A DNA stretch of 60,242 bases from Phaeodactylibacter sp. (GTDB lineage Bacteria > Bacteroidota > Bacteroidia > Chitinophagales > Saprospiraceae). The first letter of the stretch is position 1. Each line of letters starts with the position of its first letter. The position numbers and the translations under genes were made by a program. The notes under the pieces were generated by a model that was given only the letters and a program-made list of their open reading frames with translations, did no database searches and was not told the origin of the DNA. This document shows, piece by piece, positions 56,829-60,242 of this stretch. The stretch is taken from NCBI GenBank assembly GCA_024103175.1, contig JAGFJE010000549.1, positions 1 to 60,242 on the forward strand, given 5' to 3'.

Positions 56829-58559
56829 ATGAACCGGCTGTTCCTCACCATCCTTTCTGTTTGCTTTTTACATGGCGGATTCGCCCAGGCGCCCAATGTA
56901 ACCGCCCATTTCCCTGTCAACCTGGAAAACTCCGCCCCTGCCCAGGAAAAGATCACCGCTGACTTCGACACGCCTTTGGATGCGGCCACCGTTCATTCCG
57001 GGACCGTGAAAGTGTTCGGCCGCTGGTCGGGGCCGCTGGCGGCGGCGGTGCAGCTCACCAACGGCGGGCAGCGCGTCGAGATCGTACCCGCCGAACCGTT
57101 CATTGCCGGAGAGTGGGTCACGGTCAACCTCACCCGGGATATCCACAGTGCCGACGGCGAAGCCATGGGACGGGGATACAGTTGGAACTTCTGGGTGGCC
57201 ACTGCCGAGAGCAGCCTGCAGCAGAGCCCGGTGGATACCATTGTATTGCGCCTGCCCGGAGAGGAATACCTCCAAACCTACGGCGCTTACGCCGGCGATA
57301 TTAACAACGACGGCTTTTCCGACCTGGTGGTGGTCAATGAATTTGTAGATGACCTCCGAATACTGTTGAACGACGGCGCCGGCAACTACACCGATTTCGC
57401 CATCATCCCAATGGGCAACCTCCTGCCCAGCCCCAACGAAGGGGCAGATTTTAATGGCGACGGGGAGATCGACTTGGCGGTCAGCACCGCGCACCAAAAC
57501 GAAGTGCGGGTCCTCTTCGGGGATGGGCAGGGCGGCTTTACTCCGCCGGAGATCTATTACACCGATGAAGGCGCCCGCGGCCTGGTGGTGCTCGATTGCA
57601 ACGGCGACGGGCACGACGACATTTTCATCACCAACCGCATTGCCGGCAACCTGTCGCTGCTGGTTAATGACGGAACCGGGCAGTTTACGGTAGAACCGAT
57701 GGATACCGACGGCAGCGCCGAGACCTCCTGCGCCGTGGCCGACGCCAATAACGACGGTTTCCCCGATATCTTTATCGGCATGTTCACCAACCCCGAACTG
57801 GCGCTGCTCCTGGGCGACGGGCAGGGCGGCTTCACGCTTTCCGACAGGGTATCCGTCACCGGAAGCCCCTGGATGATCGCTACGGCCGACCTCAACGGTG
57901 ACGGCTTTGCCGATGTGGCTTCCGCCAATTCCAACGGCAACCGCATGGCGGTGGCTTTCGGCGATGGCGCCGGGCAACTCTCTGAACCCACCCATTATAC
58001 CCATTCCACTTTGCGTTTCCCCCTCGCTATCGACCTGGGCGACCTGGATGGAGATGGGGATATTGACATCGTGACCAGCAACTATTCCGGCCCTACTTTT
58101 GCCGTTTTCGAGAACGACGGCGCCGGCAATTTTTCGGTAGCTTCCATCCTCCCTTCTCCGGATCTGGCCTCCTGCGCCATTCTCCATGACCGCGACAATG
58201 ACGGCGACATCGACATCAGCGGTACGGATGAAGGGGTGGATGAGATCGTGTTGTTTGAAAACCCCGGTATGGTGAATGCCGTCCGGGGTGGCAGTGGAGC
58301 GAGGCTTTCCGCTGAGCTTCTGTCTAACCCTTGCCGGGAGGACTGTGGGCTGGCCCTGGACCTTGAGGAAGCAGCGGAGGTGAGGCTGAGTATTTTTAAT
58401 GCTCAGGGCCAGGCCGTCAACCGCCGCAGTTTTGGCAGGCTGCCAGCCGGGGAGCACCGGTTGAGCTGGCGGGCGGATGGCCTGGCAGCGGGGGCTTATT
58501 TTCTGAAACTGGAGGCAGGAGAGAAGCAATGGGCAGAACGCCTGGTGGTTGGCGATTAA
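56829..58559 (+). CDS. FG-GAP/VCBS repeat protein with T9SS sorting domain
   Basis: The ATG at 56829 (MNRLFLTILSVCFLHGGFAQ) begins a signal peptide. The 576-residue mature protein has an Ig-like SbsA-type domain (about 25-125, TAHFPVNLENSAPAQEKITA), then about seven FG-GAP/VCBS units with calcium-binding repeats such as GDINNDGFSDLVVV, DFNGDGEIDLAVS, DCNGDGHDDIFIT and DLDGDGDIDIVTS, forming a beta-propeller. The C-terminal sorting domain is LSIFNAQGQAVNRRSFG and AGAYFLKLEAGEKQW. It is probably a surface or secreted adhesin. It lies 129 bases from the divergent ADP-ribosylglycohydrolase lipoprotein gene. Confidence 0.88.
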   Translation: MNRLFLTILSVCFLHGGFAQAPNVTAHFPVNLENSAPAQEKITADFDTPLDAATVHSGTVKVFGRWSGPLAAAVQLTNGGQRVEIVPAEPFIAGEWVTVNLTRDIHSADGEAMGRGYSWNFWVATAESSLQQSPVDTIVLRLPGEEYLQTYGAYAGDINNDGFSDLVVVNEFVDDLRILLNDGAGNYTDFAIIPMGNLLPSPNEGADFNGDGEIDLAVSTAHQNEVRVLFGDGQGGFTPPEIYYTDEGARGLVVLDCNGDGHDDIFITNRIAGNLSLLVNDGTGQFTVEPMDTDGSAETSCAVADANNDGFPDIFIGMFTNPELALLLGDGQGGFTLSDRVSVTGSPWMIATADLNGDGFADVASANSNGNRMAVAFGDGAGQLSEPTHYTHSTLRFPLAIDLGDLDGDGDIDIVTSNYSGPTFAVFENDGAGNFSVASILPSPDLASCAILHDRDNDGDIDISGTDEGVDEIVLFENPGMVNAVRGGSGARLSAELLSNPCREDCGLALDLEEAAEVRLSIFNAQGQAVNRRSFGRLPAGEHRLSWRADGLAAGAYFLKLEAGEKQWAERLVVGD

Positions 58560-58641
58560 TCTGGGGCCCGGCCTTCGTCCGCCAACGCCTGCCTGCTGCA
58601 GGCGGGGGCGGAATGCCCTCACCTGTCCGAATGCGCAGGTT

Positions 58642-60147
58642 TTACAACAACCGGTAATCTTCCGAATCCGTCAGGTTTTTGCAGGGGTTGCGCCAGCTCA
58701 CATTTTCGCCATCGATCAGCTTGTTGGCCACTACCGGGCCCCAACTGCCGGCAGGGTAGCCATAGAGCTTAATGTTGGGCCGGTTCTGCCAGGCGTTCAG
58801 GATGGGGTCCACAAAGTCCCAGGCGGCTTCCACGGAGTCGCCGCGGGCATAGAGGGTGGGGTCGCCCTTCATCACATCGAGGATTAGGCGCTCGTAGGCT
58901 TCGGGCACATCGGCGTCGGTCAGGTCGGAGTAGTGGAAATCCATGTCTACATTTTTCACCTTAAAGCCGGCGCCGGGCACTTTCATGCCGAATTTGAGCA
59001 GCAGCCCTTCGTCCGGCTGTATGCGTATGATGAGCTGGTTGTTCATGTTCATCAGGTCGAGCTCGCTGCGGAAGAGGTGGTGCGGCGGAGACTTGAAATA
59101 AACGACGACCTCGGTAGCTTTGGTGGGCAGCCGTTTGCCGGTGCGGATGTAGAAGGGCACGTCCGCCCAGCGCCAGTTGTCGATAAAGAACTTTAGGGCG
59201 ACGTAAGTTTCTGTGGTGGAATCTTCATTCACGCCTTCCTCTTCCCGATAGCCCGGCGCCTGTTTTCCGTTGATCGGGGCGCTGATGTACTGGCCCCGGA
59301 TCACGAACTTATCCACCTCCGATTCTCCAATGGGGCGTATGGACTGGAAGAGTTTCAGCTTTTCGTTGCGGATGGAGGAGGCGTCGGAGGTTATCGGCGG
59401 CTCCATGGCCATGTGAGCGACGACCTGCAGCATGTGGTTCTGTACCATATCGCGCAGGGCGCCGGATTTATCGTAGTATCCGCCGCGTTTCTCAACGCCG
59501 ATATCTTCGGCGGCCGTCACTTCGATGTGGTGGATGTAATTGCGGTTCCAGAGGGGCTCGAAGATGCCGTTGGCGAAGCGGGTCACCAGCAGGTTCTGTA
59601 CGGTCTCTTTGCCCAGGTAATGGTCAATGCGGTAGATCTGGTCTTCGTGGAAGTACTTCTGGAGCTCCTCGTTGAGCTTTCGCGCGGAGGAGCGGTCATA
59701 GCCAAAAGGTTTTTCGATGATGAGCCGCCGCCAGCCGGCTCCATTGTCATTGAGCCCTTCGTCGGCCAGAAAGGCCGGTATCTTGGGATAGAGGCTGGGG
59801 GGGACGGAGAGGTAGAAAATGTAGTTGCCTCCCGTCTGCCTGTTTTCATCGATGGCCGACAGGCGCTCCCGCACCTTTTTGTAATCTTCCGCTGACAGGG
59901 TGTCTATGGCCTGATAGTACAACAGCTCAGCGAAATCCTCATTTTTATTTTCGCCCTCGAGGTGCGGGTTTTCCAGGAAGGCCTCCTTTCGGAAATCGTC
60001 GTCCGACAGTTCCGTACGGCTGACGCCCAGGACTGCGAAATTTTTGGGCAGGAAGTTCCCTTTATACAGCTCATAAAGAGCGGGGATCAGCTTGCGCTGC
60101 GTGAGGTCGCCGGAAGCGCCGAAGATGACAAAAACCTGTGGGTCCAT
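58642..60147 (-). CDS. zwf: glucose-6-phosphate 1-dehydrogenase
   Basis: The enzyme oxidises glucose 6-phosphate to 6-phosphogluconolactone with NADP+. From the ATG at 60147 (MDPQVFVIFGASGDLTQRKL) it has 501 residues. The cofactor motif GASGDLTQRKLIPAL, the active site RIDHYLGKETVQN and the later IRTGKRLPTKATEV are complete. An ATG at 60213 adds 22 residues that do not match the family. The matching lactonase gene (pgl) is at 19132..19851. A hairpin lies near 60214 at the window edge. Confidence 0.95.
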   Translation of the reverse strand: MDPQVFVIFGASGDLTQRKLIPALYELYKGNFLPKNFAVLGVSRTELSDDDFRKEAFLENPHLEGENKNEDFAELLYYQAIDTLSAEDYKKVRERLSAIDENRQTGGNYIFYLSVPPSLYPKIPAFLADEGLNDNGAGWRRLIIEKPFGYDRSSARKLNEELQKYFHEDQIYRIDHYLGKETVQNLLVTRFANGIFEPLWNRNYIHHIEVTAAEDIGVEKRGGYYDKSGALRDMVQNHMLQVVAHMAMEPPITSDASSIRNEKLKLFQSIRPIGESEVDKFVIRGQYISAPINGKQAPGYREEEGVNEDSTTETYVALKFFIDNWRWADVPFYIRTGKRLPTKATEVVVYFKSPPHHLFRSELDLMNMNNQLIIRIQPDEGLLLKFGMKVPGAGFKVKNVDMDFHYSDLTDADVPEAYERLILDVMKGDPTLYARGDSVEAAWDFVDPILNAWQNRPNIKLYGYPAGSWGPVVANKLIDGENVSWRNPCKNLTDSEDYRLL

Positions 60148-60213
60148 ATTGGGTTGGGTTGTTCGTTTAGAGCTGTTAGGAGGAAAAGGGGGATGCCTGA
60201 TTTTATATGGCAT

Positions 60214-60241
60214 GCCAAAGACTTGACAAGTTTCCTTTGGC
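60214..60241. repeat. hairpin at the right edge
   Basis: GCCAAAGACTTG pairs with CAAGT and CTTTGGC (7 + 5 bp, with a small interior bulge). It lies about 67 bases upstream of zwf and may end the transcript of a gene beyond the window. Confidence 0.45.
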
Positions 60242-60242
60242 G

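Noticed and set aside
56868..58622. 584-codon minus-strand frame opposite the FG-GAP gene
   Set aside because: Shadow created by the repeated GAC/GGC calcium-binding codons of the plus-strand gene.

Overview
The window looks like a chromosomal segment from a marine or activated-sludge type Bacteroidota, most likely of the Saprospiria/Lewinella group (inference). The signs are secreted proteins with type IX secretion C-terminal domains (37316..40174, 56829..58559), Bacteroidota-only families (DUF5916, DUF5723), start sites without Shine-Dalgarno sequences, promoters with the TTG / TAnnTTTG pattern of the Bacteroidota housekeeping sigma factor, and bacillithiol (bshA) thiol chemistry. No phage, transposase, CRISPR array or rRNA was seen. 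There is one intact tRNA (Met, CAT).

Layout. 1-4,000: accessory edge with a DUF433 antitoxin-like end, two orphan genes, an XRE regulator with its own dyad, gene debris and a MATE exporter. 4,000-20,100: ordinary metabolism and envelope genes, including a DUF5916 outer-membrane protein, succinate-semialdehyde dehydrogenase, a frameshifted DUF1295 protein, a secreted glucosaminidase, a Tat-exported aminotransferase, a DUF3089 lipoprotein, DedA, an ECF sigma/anti-sigma pair, an HMA protein, a FemAB-like acyltransferase, a flippase-like membrane protein, GlsB, a VWA protein and 6-phosphogluconolactonase. 20,500-35,560: a long co-directional block, described below. 35,800-60,242: bshA, a large T9SS protein, a MerR/CarH-like regulator, a second flippase-like protein, the rfaE2-nif3-zinc ribbon group, a TPR protein, a DUF547 relic, an acyl-CoA dehydrogenase, a PycTM membrane effector with a degenerate HD domain, a lipoprotein and DUF5723 pair, the tRNA flanked by tRNA-like relics, a secreted ADP-ribosylglycohydrolase lipoprotein, an FG-GAP T9SS protein and glucose-6-phosphate dehydrogenase.

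The most coherent unit is the plus-strand block 21,409-35,556: hemN, an eRF1-like small protein, Hsp20, a universal stress protein, CbpA and its modulator CbpM, a P-loop kinase overlapping an aminoglycoside-phosphotransferase-like gene, a second universal stress protein, a GCS2 ligase fused to a CBS pair, a histone-deacetylase-family enzyme, and an acyl-CoA synthetase fused to a GNAT. It reads as a low-oxygen/stress survival island ending in a reversible lysine-acylation module. The acetyltransferase + CBS + deacetylase set recalls Bacillus acuABC, but each component belongs to a different architecture.

Three coding regions are visibly damaged (DUF1295 by a one-base slip in a G-run, an SDR by an in-frame TAG, DUF547 by truncation) and a fourth (XRE) may be. 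Many spacers carry short tandem words or inverted repeats, including a 221-bp nested palindrome bounded by 21-bp direct repeats.
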